This document shows positions 1 through 9,737 of a stretch of DNA of 34,050 bases, in pieces. Each line of letters opens with the position of its first letter. Positions within the stretch are counted from its first letter, which is position 1. The DNA lies in the NCBI GenBank assembly GCA_030747035.1, contig JASLLM010000016.1:1-34050 (forward strand), in the 5' to 3' direction. This DNA is from Alphaproteobacteria bacterium. Its GTDB lineage: Bacteria; Pseudomonadota; Alphaproteobacteria; GCA-2731375. The notes below the pieces were generated by a model. It was not told the origin of the DNA. It saw nothing but the letters and a program-made list of their open reading frames with translations, and did no database searches. Both the position numbers and the translations under genes were made by a program.

Positions 1-17
1 ACGCGCGCTTCACTCAT
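1..17 (-). CDS. 5' end of a minus-strand gene, product unknown (partial)
   Basis: Read on the minus strand, an ATG at 17-15 opens a frame that begins Met-Ser-Glu-Ala-Arg and runs off the window edge. A GGAGG ribosome-binding site (complement of 27-31) lies 9 nt before the ATG, which is what supports a real start. Only five codons are visible, so no function can be given. The gene is divergent from the thiolase, so bases 18-171 should hold promoters for both. Confidence 0.5.
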
Positions 18-171
18 CACCGTATTCCTCCAAAAATCGTCTTCTTATTTGACTTCAATTTCGATAGCCGCTGCCCAAACGAGGCAATTTGGGCTAGGGT
101 GGCGGCTAGCGACCGGCCTGTCAATCGTGGCCGGGGAGCGCGCTGAACCGCCAATATTGAAAGCTCTCGCC

Positions 172-1386
172 ATGCCCCCACTGCCCGATACCGCGGAAAT
201 CCCCTATGGCGCCTACTGGTCCACGCCCTTTGCCCGTTGGCAGGGCAGTTTGTCCCATCTTCACAGTCTCGAATTCGCCGCCCATGTGGCAAAGGATGAA
301 CTGGCCCGGCGGGAGATTTCCCTGGCCGATATCGACCATGGAATTCTGGGCATGACCGTGCCCCAGCAACAGTCATTTTACGGTTTGCCGTGGGTCACAG
401 GCATGATGGGGGCGGAGCAGGTCGCGGGCCCCACCATCAGTCAGGCTTGCGCCACCGGCGCCCGCACCCTGGCAGCGGCCTGCCATGAAGTCCGCGCCGG
501 CCTTGCCGATACGGCTCTGATCCTGACCACGGACCGTACTTCGAACGGACCGCATGTCTATTACCCCGCCCCCACGGGACCGGGCGGCACCGGCGGCCAT
601 GAAGACGTCGTCATGGACAATTTCAATCATGACCCCCATGCCAGGAATGCGATGATCGATACGGCGGAAAATGTCGCCGCCAAATATCAGATCAGCAGCG
701 ATGAGCAGCACGATGTGGTGTTGCGCCGCCATGAGCAATACCAGGATGCCCTGGCCGACGGCCATGCCTTCCAGAAACGCTATATGACCCTGCCCTTCGA
801 AGTACCCGACAGCCGTTTCCGCAAAACCGCGGGGACACTTGCCGGCGACGAAGGCATCGTTGAAACAAGCGCGGAGGGTCTGGCGCGGCTGAAACCGGTA
901 AAACCGGGTGGTACGATCACCTTTGGCGGTCAAACCCACCCCGCCGATGGCAGCGTCGGCCTGTTGGTCACTAACGAGGCAGGGGCCCGCGAACATGCCT
1001 CTGATCCGTCGGTCCGCGTCCGCGTGCTCGGCTTCGGCCAGTCGCGTACCGAGAAAGGCTATATGCCCCAGGCTCCGGTCGAGGCGGCGCAGCGGGCCCT
1101 GGACGATGCAGACCTGCAGATCAGTGATATCGACACCGTGAAATCGCACAATCCTTTTGCCGTCAACGATAGTGTCTTCAGCCGCGAAACCGGCTTCGAC
1201 CTCCAGGCCATGAACAACTATGGCTGTTCCCTGATCTGGGGCCATCCGCAGGGCCCCACCGGCCTGCGAACAATTATCGAGTTGATTGAAGAACTCGCCA
1301 TAAGAGGCGGTGGACGCGGCCTATTTCAAGGTTGCGCGGCCGGCGACAGCGCCATGTCCGTGGTCTTGGATGTTAGCGAACGCTAA
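172..1386 (+). CDS. Thiolase-family protein (acetyl-CoA acetyltransferase-like)
   Basis: A 404-residue thiolase-fold protein, which would condense or cleave acyl-CoA thioesters in the cytoplasm. The nucleophile region QACATGA puts the reactive cysteine at about C93. The catalytic histidine lies in GHPQGPTG (H358), and the second cysteine in CAAGDSA (C388). The usual NEAFA block is replaced by HNPFAVND, and the usual C-terminal CxGGGxG is CAAGDS, so this is a divergent branch and not a standard biosynthetic thiolase. The frame extends back to a TTG at 49, but those 41 residues do not look like a thiolase N-terminus and have no ribosome-binding site. I prefer the ATG at 172, although its own site is weak. 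The substrate is unknown. The gene stands alone between the divergent gene and the kinase. Confidence 0.85.
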   Translation: MPPLPDTAEIPYGAYWSTPFARWQGSLSHLHSLEFAAHVAKDELARREISLADIDHGILGMTVPQQQSFYGLPWVTGMMGAEQVAGPTISQACATGARTLAAACHEVRAGLADTALILTTDRTSNGPHVYYPAPTGPGGTGGHEDVVMDNFNHDPHARNAMIDTAENVAAKYQISSDEQHDVVLRRHEQYQDALADGHAFQKRYMTLPFEVPDSRFRKTAGTLAGDEGIVETSAEGLARLKPVKPGGTITFGGQTHPADGSVGLLVTNEAGAREHASDPSVRVRVLGFGQSRTEKGYMPQAPVEAAQRALDDADLQISDIDTVKSHNPFAVNDSVFSRETGFDLQAMNNYGCSLIWGHPQGPTGLRTIIELIEELAIRGGGRGLFQGCAAGDSAMSVVLDVSER

Positions 1387-1412
1387 TTTGAAGGCGGTGT
1401 CCGGATACTGTT

Positions 1413-1437
1413 AGATTCGTGACAAATCATCGAATCT
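1413..1437. promoter_or_regulatory. Inverted repeat in the thiolase-kinase gap
   Basis: AGATTCG and CGAATCT form a perfect 7-bp inverted repeat around an 11-nt centre, 27 nt after the thiolase stop and 41 nt before the kinase start. No T-run follows it, so it is not a clear intrinsic terminator. It could be an operator for the kinase gene or a weak processing hairpin. Confidence 0.35.
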
Positions 1438-1478
1438 TCGACACGACTGAAATTCGAGAGTGACAGGGATAGGAAGTT

Positions 1479-4400
1479 ATGTCCAAGCGGTCTCGCTCGC
1501 CATCGCGGCACGCCCGAAAAACCAAGGCCCAGTTGATCGAGGAGCTAAGCAGCCTCGAGGATGCGGTGGATTCCATACCCGAAGCGCTTGTCGCCTTCGA
1601 TGCCGAGGACCACGTTGCATATTACAATTCCGCCTATGAAGAGCTTTTTCCTTCCATCGCGCCGGTCCTGCGTCCGGGCTTAGCCTATCGCGATCTGTTG
1701 CGTGCCCAACTTGGCGTGGTTCCCTTCGAGGATGCCGCGGGCCGGGAAGATGAATGGATCGAAGAACGGATAGCACGCCGCAGAAATCCAGGTGCCGTCA
1801 GCGAACAGCGCTTTAGCGATGGACGCATCATGCAATTGGCGCAATACAAAACTGCCAAAGGCGGCACCGTAGATGTGCGCAGGAACATCAGCGAATTGCG
1901 CCAATCCCAATCGGTCGAGATCCTGCAGCAGAACCGGCTGGAAGCGTTGATGAACGCGGTGCCCATTCCAATGTTCTTCAAAGATAGCGAGGGCAGATAT
2001 CTAAGCTGTAATTCGGCCTATGAGCGGCTTGTCGGCCTGTCGGAATCGGAAGTTATCGGCAGGCGCATCGGTGAATTCATCAGTCCGGAACGGGCCGCCG
2101 CGCATGAAGTAGCCGACGCGGCGTTGTTTACCAGTCATGGCTCGGATGTCTATGAGCACACCGTCATGGCAGCCAGTGGCATCCCGCGCAGGATCATCTT
2201 TTACAAGACGGTTTTCGGCGGAGAAGGCGAAAATTCCTCGCCAACCATGGTCGGCGTTCTGGTCGACATCACTGAAATTCGTGTGGCGGAACGGGCCCTC
2301 CGCCAATCGGAAGAACGCTGGTCGACGGTATTTCAGAAAAGCCCCATCGCCATGGCCTTAACCGATCCCGAAAACAGAAAGATTCTCGAGGTAAATGATG
2401 CCTGGTGTGCCGCATGGGGGCACAAACGGGAAGACGCAATTGGTAAGACAACATCTGATCTGGCGCTCCTGAAAACTGACGAGCCGCGCGGAAAATTCTT
2501 TGATTCCATGGCCAAGCACGGTCATGTCGATAAGTTCGAACTGACATTTATCACCAAGGATGGCAGGGAAAGAATCGTACAGATTACGGCGCAAACCGTG
2601 ATGCTTGACGGTATCGAACGCATTCTCAGTTTTGTCGATGACGTCACCGAGCAGAAGGCGGCGCAACTGGCCCTTGGCAGAAGTGAAGCGCAGTTCCGTA
2701 ACCTGATCGAACGTTCCATCCAGGGAATTATCGTCCATGTCGATTATCAATTGGTCTTTGCCAATGAAGCAGCGGCGAAAATGTTTGGCTATGACAATGT
2801 GGCCGAATTGCTCGCCCAAGGTTCCTATGACAACCTGATCGCCGAAGTGGACCGGCAGCGCCTGCACGAATTCAAGGAACAGCGTCTAAAAGGGGGCAGC
2901 CCTCCTGATACCTATGAGTTTCAGGGCTTGCGCAAGGACGGCGCACCAATTTGGATTGAAAACCAGGCCACGGTCGTGGATTGGCAGGGCCAGCAGGCCG
3001 TGCAGTCCTTGACCGTCGATATCACCAACCGAAAACAGGCCGAACAAGCCTTGGCGGAGAGTGAACGGCTATTCCGTAACCTGATCGAGGGCTCAGCCCA
3101 GGGGATAACCATTCACGTAGATGGCCGGATCGTGTTCAGCAATGAACAGGCGGCGCGGATCTACGGCTACGGGGATGTGGATGAATTTCTGGCCAAGGAC
3201 GATTTCGGCGAACTCATCGCCCTTGAAGACAGGGCGCGGCTTTTGGGTTACGCCGCTTCGCGCCGCGCCGGCGAGAGCCCGCCGAACATTTACGATTTCA
3301 GAGGTCTGCGCAAGGATGGCACCAAGGTATGGCTGGAAAACCGTATCACCGGAATATCCTGGCAGGGCCGGCAGGCCTTCCTGGTTTTCACGGTTGATAT
3401 CAGCGAGCGAAAAACCGCCGCCGCCGCGGTCGAGCGTTTCATCGACGCCCTTGAATTCGTGCCGCAGGGCTTCGCGCTTTGGAATGCCGAAAGCCGGCTG
3501 ATTTACAGCAACGGGCAGTTCCGCGACTTTCTCGGCCCTGTCGGAGCGACCCTCGCGCCCGGCGCCAAACATGCCGATGTTGTGAAAGAGTTTGTTGCCC
3601 AAGGCGCCATCGACGACGCTGTTGGGCACGAGGACGACTGGTTGTCAAATCGCTTTCAAGAGTTGGAGCAGCCCAGCAGCATGAAGCGCTTTCGCCACCT
3701 CGGGCGCTGGCACCAGGGCAGCACCCAACGTTTGCCCGATGGCAGCATGATCGTGCAGACAGCCGATATTCATGACCTGACGACAGCCGAGGAACAGTTG
3801 CGGCAATCGCAAAAGATGGAAGCCGTTGGCCAGTTAACCGGCGGCATCGCCCATGATTTCAACAATCTGTTGGCCGTGACCCTTGGTCATCTGGAACTGG
3901 CCGCGGACGGTTTATCGGAAAACGACAGCACCCTGCCGTTGCTGGAAAAGGCCATAGCCGCCACCAACCGCGGCGCCGATCTGGTCCACCGGCTACTCGC
4001 CTTTTCATCAAAACAGACGTTGTCGCCGGAAATATTCGATTTGAACGAACATTTGCATGTGGCGGCCGAGATGCTGCACCGGGTGCTTGACGAATCCATC
4101 GAGATCAAGATCTCCGCGGCCGTGGAACCGCTATTTTGCAAGGCGGACATCGGTCAGATGGAGACCGCCCTGCTAAACCTTGCCATCAATGCCCGTGATG
4201 CAATGGTATCCGGGGGCACTCTAACGATTGCGGTCGGTGCCGCCGATTTCGATGAAGCAGAGGGAGATATCGACGCGGGTGACTATGTTACGCTGACGAT
4301 CTCCGACACCGGCGACGGCATGAGTGAGACCATCCTGTCACGCGTCTTCGAGCCCTTTTTCACCACCAAGGAACAGGGCAAGGGAACCGGCCTGGGGCTG

Positions 4401-4928
4401 TCCATGGTCTATGGTTTCGTGAAACAGTCGGCGGGACATATCACGGTTCAAAGTGAACCCGAAGCCGGCACGACCTTCACGATATACCTGCCGCGCCACA
4501 AGGGATTGGATAGGGCGGGCGACGGGCCGGTCCCATCGCAATCGGTCACGGAGGCGAGCGAAAGCATCCTGCTGGTGGAGGATGATCCGGATCTTTTGGA
4601 ACTGGCCTCGCAAATATTGCAATCACTGGGCTATCAGGTCTACGAGGCCTGCGACGGGCCGGCGGCCTTTGAATTCCTGGCATCCAGGCCGCGTATTGAT
4701 CTGCTGTTGACCGACGTCGTATTGCCGAAAGGCCACAGCGGGCCCGACATCGCGGCCCGGGCCCGGGCTACCTGGCCCGATATCAGGGTGCTCTATATGT
4801 CCGGCTACAACGATCACCCGGCCCTGGATGGGCATGATAGCGACGAAAACCTGGCATTAATCGCCAAACCATTCCGCAAGGCGCAGTTGGCAGCCAAGGT
4901 CAGGGCCGTTCTGGGGCATGGGGAATAA
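1479..4928 (+). CDS. Soluble hybrid histidine kinase with six PAS domains and a receiver
   Basis: A 1149-residue hybrid sensor kinase. By eye it has six PAS-type domains (about 24-140, 150-272, 275-397, 400-520, 527-647 and 650-770), then a HisKA domain with the phosphorylated histidine in [11 protein letters not shown] (H792). A HATPase domain follows, with N-box [11 protein letters not shown]1 DTGDGMS and G2 [11 protein letters not shown]-terminal receiver has acidic residues in LLVEDDPD, phospho-acceptor D1079 in LLTDVVLP and K1130. I see no membrane segment or signal peptide, so sensing is probably intracellular (redox, ligand or haem/flavin in PAS). The fourth and fifth PAS domains are close copies. 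The first and sixth share a different PAS type with a conserved E-D-(E/D)-W stretch. No response-regulator gene is adjacent, so the output partner is elsewhere. ATG 1479 has AGGAAG just upstream. The gene ends 4 bp from the convergent CoA-transferase. Confidence 0.95.
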   Translation: MSKRSRSPSRHARKTKAQLIEELSSLEDAVDSIPEALVAFDAEDHVAYYNSAYEELFPSIAPVLRPGLAYRDLLRAQLGVVPFEDAAGREDEWIEERIARRRNPGAVSEQRFSDGRIMQLAQYKTAKGGTVDVRRNISELRQSQSVEILQQNRLEALMNAVPIPMFFKDSEGRYLSCNSAYERLVGLSESEVIGRRIGEFISPERAAAHEVADAALFTSHGSDVYEHTVMAASGIPRRIIFYKTVFGGEGENSSPTMVGVLVDITEIRVAERALRQSEERWSTVFQKSPIAMALTDPENRKILEVNDAWCAAWGHKREDAIGKTTSDLALLKTDEPRGKFFDSMAKHGHVDKFELTFITKDGRERIVQITAQTVMLDGIERILSFVDDVTEQKAAQLALGRSEAQFRNLIERSIQGIIVHVDYQLVFANEAAAKMFGYDNVAELLAQGSYDNLIAEVDRQRLHEFKEQRLKGGSPPDTYEFQGLRKDGAPIWIENQATVVDWQGQQAVQSLTVDITNRKQAEQALAESERLFRNLIEGSAQGITIHVDGRIVFSNEQAARIYGYGDVDEFLAKDDFGELIALEDRARLLGYAASRRAGESPPNIYDFRGLRKDGTKVWLENRITGISWQGRQAFLVFTVDISERKTAAAAVERFIDALEFVPQGFALWNAESRLIYSNGQFRDFLGPVGATLAPGAKHADVVKEFVAQGAIDDAVGHEDDWLSNRFQELEQPSSMKRFRHLGRWHQGSTQRLPDGSMIVQTADIHDLTTAEEQLRQSQKMEAVGQLTGGIAHDFNNLLAVTLGHLELAADGLSENDSTLPLLEKAIAATNRGADLVHRLLAFSSKQTLSPEIFDLNEHLHVAAEMLHRVLDESIEIKISAAVEPLFCKADIGQMETALLNLAINARDAMVSGGTLTIAVGAADFDEAEGDIDAGDYVTLTISDTGDGMSETILSRVFEPFFTTKEQGKGTGLGLSMVYGFVKQSAGHITVQSEPEAGTTFTIYLPRHKGLDRAGDGPVPSQSVTEASESILLVEDDPDLLELASQILQSLGYQVYEACDGPAAFEFLASRPRIDLLLTDVVLPKGHSGPDIAARARATWPDIRVLYMSGYNDHPALDGHDSDENLALIAKPFRKAQLAAKVRAVLGHGE

Positions 4929-4932
4929 CGCG

Positions 4933-6141
4933 CTAGATCGACCCCTGGTCCTTTAATGCCGCGATCTTGTCCGCGGGGAAGCCGAGCAGATCCGCCAGGA
5001 TATCCTCGGTGTGCTCGCCCAAGATAGGCGGCGGCGCGGGGGCGGCAAAGGGCGTGCCGGTCAGCTCGATGGGATTGGCGATATTGCTGACCTCACCGGC
5101 GGTCGGATGCTGCATCTTCCAGATCATGCCGCGCTGTTTCAGGGTCTCGCTTTCACAGGCCTCTCCCACCGTCTGGATCGCGCCGCAAGGAATGCCGACA
5201 CCGCTCAAAAGAGAAATCCATTCATCCCTGGTTTTTGTCTGCAGGAACTCACCGACAATGGGGATCAACTGATCACGGTTGCTGACACGATCGGGCGCCT
5301 TGGCATAGAGCTCATGCTCCAACAGATCCAGCCGGTCGACGGCCTTGCAGAAGGTTTCCCACTGGGCATCGTTGCCCACGGCGATGTTCAGCCAGCCGTC
5401 GGAGGCTTGAAAGGTTTCGTACGGCACAATCGAAGGGTGGGCATTGCCCCGGCGCTCGGATGACACACCGGTCGCGAAGTAATTGCCCGCATGATAGGTC
5501 AACAGCGACGACAGGGCTTCAAGCATGGAGACCTTGACGTGCTGGCCCTTGCCGGTATCGCGGCGGGCGTAGAGAGCAACCAAAATGCCCTGCACCAGGG
5601 TCATGCCCGAAACCAGATCCGCGATCGACGTACCCATCTTGAAAGGCGGCGTATCGGTATCGCCGGTGATATTCATCATCCCGCTTTCGCCCTGGATGAT
5701 CAGATCATAACCGGGCCGCGTGGCGTCGGGGCCGGTATCGCCAAAGCCGGAGATCGAGGCGTAGATCATTTCTGGCCGGCGGGCGGCCACTTCCTCGTAG
5801 CCAAAGCCCAGGCGTTTGGCGGCACCGGGCCGAAAATTCTCCACAATGACATCCGCCGTATCGATCAATTGCCACAGCACCTCCTTGGCGTCTTCGTTCT
5901 TCAGGTTCAAGGTGACACTTTTCTTATTGCGGTTCACGGAAAGGAAATAGGCCGACTGATCGCCTTGGTATGGCGGCGCAAAGGCGCGGGTATCGTCCCC
6001 GCCCGTGGGATTCTCGATCTTGATCACTTCCGCGCCCATGTCGCCCAGGGTCATGGTGCAATGCGGGCCCGCCAGGACACGCGTCAGATCAATAACCCGC
6101 AGTCCCGCCAGGGGACCGGCATTGGCGTCAGCAGAGGACAT
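4933..6141 (-). CDS. CaiB/BaiF family III CoA-transferase
   Basis: A 402-residue family III CoA-transferase, which moves CoA between carboxylic acids through enzyme-bound anhydride and thioester intermediates. The N-terminus shows the family block LRVIDLTRVLAGP and GAEVIKIENP. The nucleophilic aspartate is present as D146 in RPGYDLIIQ. The C-terminus has the usual LGEHTEDIL ending. The frame reaches a TTG at 6147, but the ATG at 6141 has AAGGAG 7 nt upstream and is preferred. It is the last gene of the seven-gene minus-strand operon. Its start overlaps the HAD gene's end by 14 nt, which suggests translational coupling. Substrates cannot be read from sequence; a dicarboxylate or hydroxy acid fits the neighbours. 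Confidence 0.92.
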   Translation of the reverse strand: MSSADANAGPLAGLRVIDLTRVLAGPHCTMTLGDMGAEVIKIENPTGGDDTRAFAPPYQGDQSAYFLSVNRNKKSVTLNLKNEDAKEVLWQLIDTADVIVENFRPGAAKRLGFGYEEVAARRPEMIYASISGFGDTGPDATRPGYDLIIQGESGMMNITGDTDTPPFKMGTSIADLVSGMTLVQGILVALYARRDTGKGQHVKVSMLEALSSLLTYHAGNYFATGVSSERRGNAHPSIVPYETFQASDGWLNIAVGNDAQWETFCKAVDRLDLLEHELYAKAPDRVSNRDQLIPIVGEFLQTKTRDEWISLLSGVGIPCGAIQTVGEACESETLKQRGMIWKMQHPTAGEVSNIANPIELTGTPFAAPAPPPILGEHTEDILADLLGFPADKIAALKDQGSI

Positions 6142-6832
6142 CGGCAAGCTCCTTGAAATCTTTTACAATCAAATCCGGTTGGTGCGGCGTATGGCCGAAG
6201 TGGCGCTTGCGCCGGTCGATGAAGGCCGTACGTATGCCACAGGACTTCGCCCCGATGCAATCAAAGGCGTGGTTGGCGACGAACAGAATATTCTCCGGCG
6301 CCAGATCGAGTATCTCGACGGCCTTTTTGTAGGTCGCCTTGTGAGGTTTGAAGTAGCCGGCGGCCTGGACCGAAATCACATGGTCAAAGGGGAAGCCAAT
6401 GTGCGGCTTGGCTGCCTCCAGCATATCCACATCGCCGTTGGACAGGATGGCTAAGACATGGCTGTCTTTCAGACGGTGCAGTGCCGCGATGACATCGGGA
6501 AAGGGTTTCAGACGCTCGATCTCGCTGACCAGCCAGCGCACTTCTTCGCTGGTATAGCTGAAGCCGCAGCGGTCCATGACATAGGCAACAGCCTGCTGGC
6601 CGATCTCGCGATAGGGTGTGTGGGGGCCTTCGCTCAAGGCATCGATCATGGAATTCTCGAAATGGGTCCGCCGCCACCAGGTGACGAAACGGTGCGCCTC
6701 CCCGTCCCAGCCCTTGCCCTCGAGAAAATCACCAACCGCCGCCGTCAGACCACCCTGCATGTCGACGATGGTGCCGTACTGGTCGAACACCAGCGCCTTG
6801 ATTTCCGATTTCAACATACCGCCATCAATCAT
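6128..6832 (-). CDS. HAD-superfamily hydrolase, type II haloacid dehalogenase-like
   Basis: A 234-residue HAD hydrolase of the (S)-2-haloacid dehalogenase type. Motif I is FDQYGTIVD, with the nucleophile at about D17. Motif II is LSNGD. The motif III lysine is in YFKPHKATY, and motif IV is VANHAFDCIGAK, like the dehalogenase form with Asn and Asp. The length is typical. Such enzymes hydrolyse 2-haloacids to 2-hydroxyacids, but many relatives act on phosphate esters, so the substrate is open. ATG 6832 lies 4 nt after the tartrate dehydratase stop. A second ATG at 6817 is possible, because the first six residues are not conserved-looking. The gene overlaps the CoA-transferase downstream. Confidence 0.88.
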   Translation of the reverse strand: MIDGGMLKSEIKALVFDQYGTIVDMQGGLTAAVGDFLEGKGWDGEAHRFVTWWRRTHFENSMIDALSEGPHTPYREIGQQAVAYVMDRCGFSYTSEEVRWLVSEIERLKPFPDVIAALHRLKDSHVLAILSNGDVDMLEAAKPHIGFPFDHVISVQAAGYFKPHKATYKKAVEILDLAPENILFVANHAFDCIGAKSCGIRTAFIDRRKRHFGHTPHQPDLIVKDFKELADVLC

Positions 6833-6836
6833 GGTC

Positions 6837-8006
6837 CTACGCACCCACCAGCCGTTGAATCGCCTTGAACATCTCGGCCTTGGCTTCCATGCCGATGCCC
6901 ATATGTTCGCCGGGCTCGGCCAAGCCGCCCTCAATTACCGTGTCATCGGCAAAACCGCCAAAGGGTTGGAAGACGCCAGGGTAGGATTCCGAGCCGCCCA
7001 GTTGCAGCCCCGCCGCCATGGCCAGGGCCAATTGATGCCCGCCATGAGGAATATGCCGCCGCCGAGGCCAACCCATGGCCTCCAGCGCCTCAAGAATATC
7101 GAGATATTCAGTCAGCCCATAGCAAAGCGCGGGATCGAACTGCATCCAATCGATATCGGGGCGCATGCCGCCATGACGGGCCAGGTTCCGGGCATCCTGC
7201 AGCGAGAACAAATTCTCACCCGTGGCCAAGGCGCCGGGATAGGCCGCGGCCAGTTCCGCATTCAGGCTGTAATCAAGAGGATCGCCGGGTTCTTCAAACC
7301 AGAACAGGCCGTAGTCCCGCATGGCATCGCCGTAGGTCAGGGCGGTTTCCAGATCAAACCGGCCGTTGGCATCCACCGCCAAGTCACCGCCGCTGCCGAC
7401 TTCTTCGATCACGGCCTCGATCCGGCTCAGATCCTCGGCCAGAGGCGCGGCGCCGATTTTCATCTTAACTGCCTTGTAGCCCTGATCGTGATAGCCGCGC
7501 ATTTCCGCGCGCAGGCGATCCAGCCCCTTGCCCGGGTAATAATAACCACCGCCGGGGTAGACCAGCACCTGTCCGTCGTGGTTGCCGCCGTTGTAGCGTT
7601 CCGAGAGGACCCGCCACAGAGGTTTCTCCTCCAGCTTCGCAACCAGGTCCCAAACCGCCATATCCAGCGCGCTCGCCGCCACCGCGCGGTCGCCATGTCC
7701 GCCGGGTTTTTCGTTGCTCAGCATGATCCTGCGAATTTTGCGCGGATCAAAATTCCGGCCGCTATCATCCAGCAGATCCGCCGCTTCCACCGCCTGGATA
7801 CGGGGGATCAGGCGTTCGCGCAGAATACCGCCCTGGGCATAACGGCCATTGGAACAAAAACCATAACCGGTGACCGGTCTGCCGTTCCGAATGCTGTCGC
7901 TTTCCACGGCAACAACGGAAATTGTCATTTGCGAGAAATCAACGTAGGCATTGCTCATTGCTGAGCCAATGGAGGCCGTGGCCTCACGGATATCGCCAAT
8001 GCGCAT
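6837..8006 (-). CDS. tarD: D(-)-tartrate dehydratase (enolase superfamily)
   Basis: A 389-residue mandelate-racemase-type enolase-superfamily enzyme. The sequence closely follows what I remember of Bradyrhizobium japonicum D-tartrate dehydratase: GYGFxSNGRYxQGG, NEKPGGHG, YYYPGKG, MKIG, DANGRF and HIPHGGHQ. The KxK pair is K181/K183. Metal ligands lie in VDANGRF, WFEEPGD and ATGENLF, and the catalytic histidine is H321. These numbers sit one below the Lys184 and His322 I recall for the characterised enzyme. The reaction would be D-tartrate to oxaloacetate and water. ATG 8006 begins 8 nt after the gamma-glutamyltransferase stop. The open frame continues 111 codons further upstream, but that part is antisense-like noise overlapping the previous gene. 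It is the best functional anchor for the operon. Confidence 0.9.
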   Translation of the reverse strand: MRIGDIREATASIGSAMSNAYVDFSQMTISVVAVESDSIRNGRPVTGYGFCSNGRYAQGGILRERLIPRIQAVEAADLLDDSGRNFDPRKIRRIMLSNEKPGGHGDRAVAASALDMAVWDLVAKLEEKPLWRVLSERYNGGNHDGQVLVYPGGGYYYPGKGLDRLRAEMRGYHDQGYKAVKMKIGAAPLAEDLSRIEAVIEEVGSGGDLAVDANGRFDLETALTYGDAMRDYGLFWFEEPGDPLDYSLNAELAAAYPGALATGENLFSLQDARNLARHGGMRPDIDWMQFDPALCYGLTEYLDILEALEAMGWPRRRHIPHGGHQLALAMAAGLQLGGSESYPGVFQPFGGFADDTVIEGGLAEPGEHMGIGMEAKAEMFKAIQRLVGA

Positions 8007-8014
8007 AAGTTCAG

Positions 8015-9727
8015 CTACCAGCCCAATGCGTAACCGGCCCGGCGCGGGTCGGCACCTGATTCCAGCAAGCCGGTTTTCAGATTGTGGCGGATGGTGCACA
8101 TGGAACCGGCCAGCCAGGACCATTCCCCCCACCACTCCACCTTGTGGCCCATCTCCGACAGTTCCGCCCCCACATCCTCGCCGATCCGCGCCTCCATTTT
8201 CAGCAGGCCCGGATGATAGGCATGCGGGGCAAAGGATTGCGGGAACGAGTAGGAGGCAAACCGGGGCGCCTCCACCGCCAGCTGCGGATTCATCTCGAAG
8301 GCATCGATGTTCAGCAGGGTCTGTGCCATGGCCTGGCACTGCACATCAGCCCCCGGTGTGCCCAATGGCAGGGACCATTCGCCGGGCCGGATGGCAATTG
8401 CAGGGTTTGGCGTCAGGCGGGGCCGCTTGCCGGGCTCGATCGACGATGGGTGCTGCGGGTTGGGCCGTGATTGCGATCCCCGGGAGGAGGGCACAAAACC
8501 CAAACCGGGAATAACCGGCCCATCGGAGGAAGTATCGGACGGCGTGGCCGAGAACACATTGCCCTGGGCATCGACGGCACAGGTGTAGGAGGTATCCAGC
8601 GCCGTCAACGGCGTCGGCGAGGCCGCGGGCCGGGGTGCCGTGGGATCGCCCGACGGCGGCATCTCGGGCCACGCCTTGTCCGGGTCGATCATGTCCCGGC
8701 GCTGTGCCGCATGGGCGTCAGAGAGCAGCATATCCATGGGCACATCCACGAAACGCGGATCGCCGTACCAGCGTTCCCTGTCCGCCACGGCCAGCTTCAC
8801 CGCCTCTGTCACGTGATGGATATAGCGCGCTGAATTGTGCCCCATGGCGCTCATGTTCTGGCCCTGCAGCAATTGCATGATCTGCAGCAGCATGGGCCCC
8901 TGACACCAGGGTCCGCAGCTATAGACCTTGGTTCCAGCCACATCGATGGAGAGAGCGCTTTCAACTTCGACCTGGAAGTTGGCCATGTCCTCCATCCGGA
9001 TCAGACCGCCGTTATCCTCGTGATAGGCGCTGATCTTGCGGGCGATATCGCCCTTGTAGAAGGCATCGTGGGCCGCCCGCAGGCCATTGACCCGGTCACC
9101 GCCCGCCGCCGCTTCACAATCCGCCATGTATTGCAAGGTCTTGCCGAGATCTTCCTGACGAAAATTTTCGCCCACCTTTGGTGTGCGTCCGCCAGGCAGA
9201 TAAATTTCGGCATTAGCCTCCCAGCGGGCGTATTTCTCCGCCTTCTCCTCCAGCAACTCCGCCATCAGGGCATACATGGCGAAGCCCTCGCGAGCGAGCT
9301 TGATGGAGGCCGCGGCGACCTCGCCAAATGTCATGCTGCCATAGCGTTCCAGCGCCATGATCCAGGCCGCGGGCGCGCCCGGTACGATACAGCGCAAGAT
9401 GCCCTCGGGCACGCTGTCGGGATATTCCCGGGCAAAGAATTCAGGGTCCGTCGCGGCGGGCCAGGTACCCAGGCCGGATATGGAGACGACGCGATCCTCC
9501 TCTGCCGAATAGATGATGATCGGCGCCACGCCACCAACACCGACCAACTCGCTCTGCACCACGCCCAGGGCCATGCCAGCGGCGACCCCGCCGTCGATGG
9601 CGTTGCCGCCCGCCTCCATCACCTGAAAGCTGGCCTGCGCCGCCAGATAATGGCCGGCGGAGGTCATATGGCGCCGGCCGCGCAAAGACGGTCGGTAGGC
9701 ATCCATGAATGTGGCGGGCGGTTGCAT
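8015..9727 (-). CDS. Gamma-glutamyltransferase-like Ntn hydrolase, no signal peptide
   Basis: A 570-residue member of the gamma-glutamyltranspeptidase family. The N-terminal half has the family block AGGNAIDGGVAAG and a GVGG stretch. The autoprocessing threonine is probably T379 in LDTSYTCAVD, where classical enzymes have a TTHxS-type site. Ntn enzymes of this family cleave into large and small subunits at this Thr. A classical periplasmic enzyme would carry a signal peptide; this one starts MQPPATFMDAYRP and has none, so it is likely cytoplasmic. ATG 9727 has AGGAG 7 nt upstream, and the gene follows the crotonase by 10 nt. Glutathione hydrolysis is not assured. Amide hydrolysis of another substrate is possible in this catabolic operon. 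Confidence 0.85.
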   Translation of the reverse strand: MQPPATFMDAYRPSLRGRRHMTSAGHYLAAQASFQVMEAGGNAIDGGVAAGMALGVVQSELVGVGGVAPIIIYSAEEDRVVSISGLGTWPAATDPEFFAREYPDSVPEGILRCIVPGAPAAWIMALERYGSMTFGEVAAASIKLAREGFAMYALMAELLEEKAEKYARWEANAEIYLPGGRTPKVGENFRQEDLGKTLQYMADCEAAAGGDRVNGLRAAHDAFYKGDIARKISAYHEDNGGLIRMEDMANFQVEVESALSIDVAGTKVYSCGPWCQGPMLLQIMQLLQGQNMSAMGHNSARYIHHVTEAVKLAVADRERWYGDPRFVDVPMDMLLSDAHAAQRRDMIDPDKAWPEMPPSGDPTAPRPAASPTPLTALDTSYTCAVDAQGNVFSATPSDTSSDGPVIPGLGFVPSSRGSQSRPNPQHPSSIEPGKRPRLTPNPAIAIRPGEWSLPLGTPGADVQCQAMAQTLLNIDAFEMNPQLAVEAPRFASYSFPQSFAPHAYHPGLLKMEARIGEDVGAELSEMGHKVEWWGEWSWLAGSMCTIRHNLKTGLLESGADPRRAGYALGW

Positions 9728-9737
9728 GATAGATCTC

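Noticed and set aside
49-171. N-terminal extension of the thiolase from a TTG
   Set aside because: There is no ribosome-binding site and no family resemblance in the 41 extra residues. The conserved start matches ATG 172.
6618-7964. A 448-codon plus-strand open frame
   Set aside because: It lies antisense to the tartrate dehydratase and HAD genes, has no recognisable domain and has no ribosome-binding site. High GC keeps the opposite frame free of stops.
8007-8339. N-terminal extension of the tartrate dehydratase frame by 111 codons
   Set aside because: It overlaps the gamma-glutamyltransferase gene in another frame and lacks family sequence. The ATG at 8006 gives the family length of 389.
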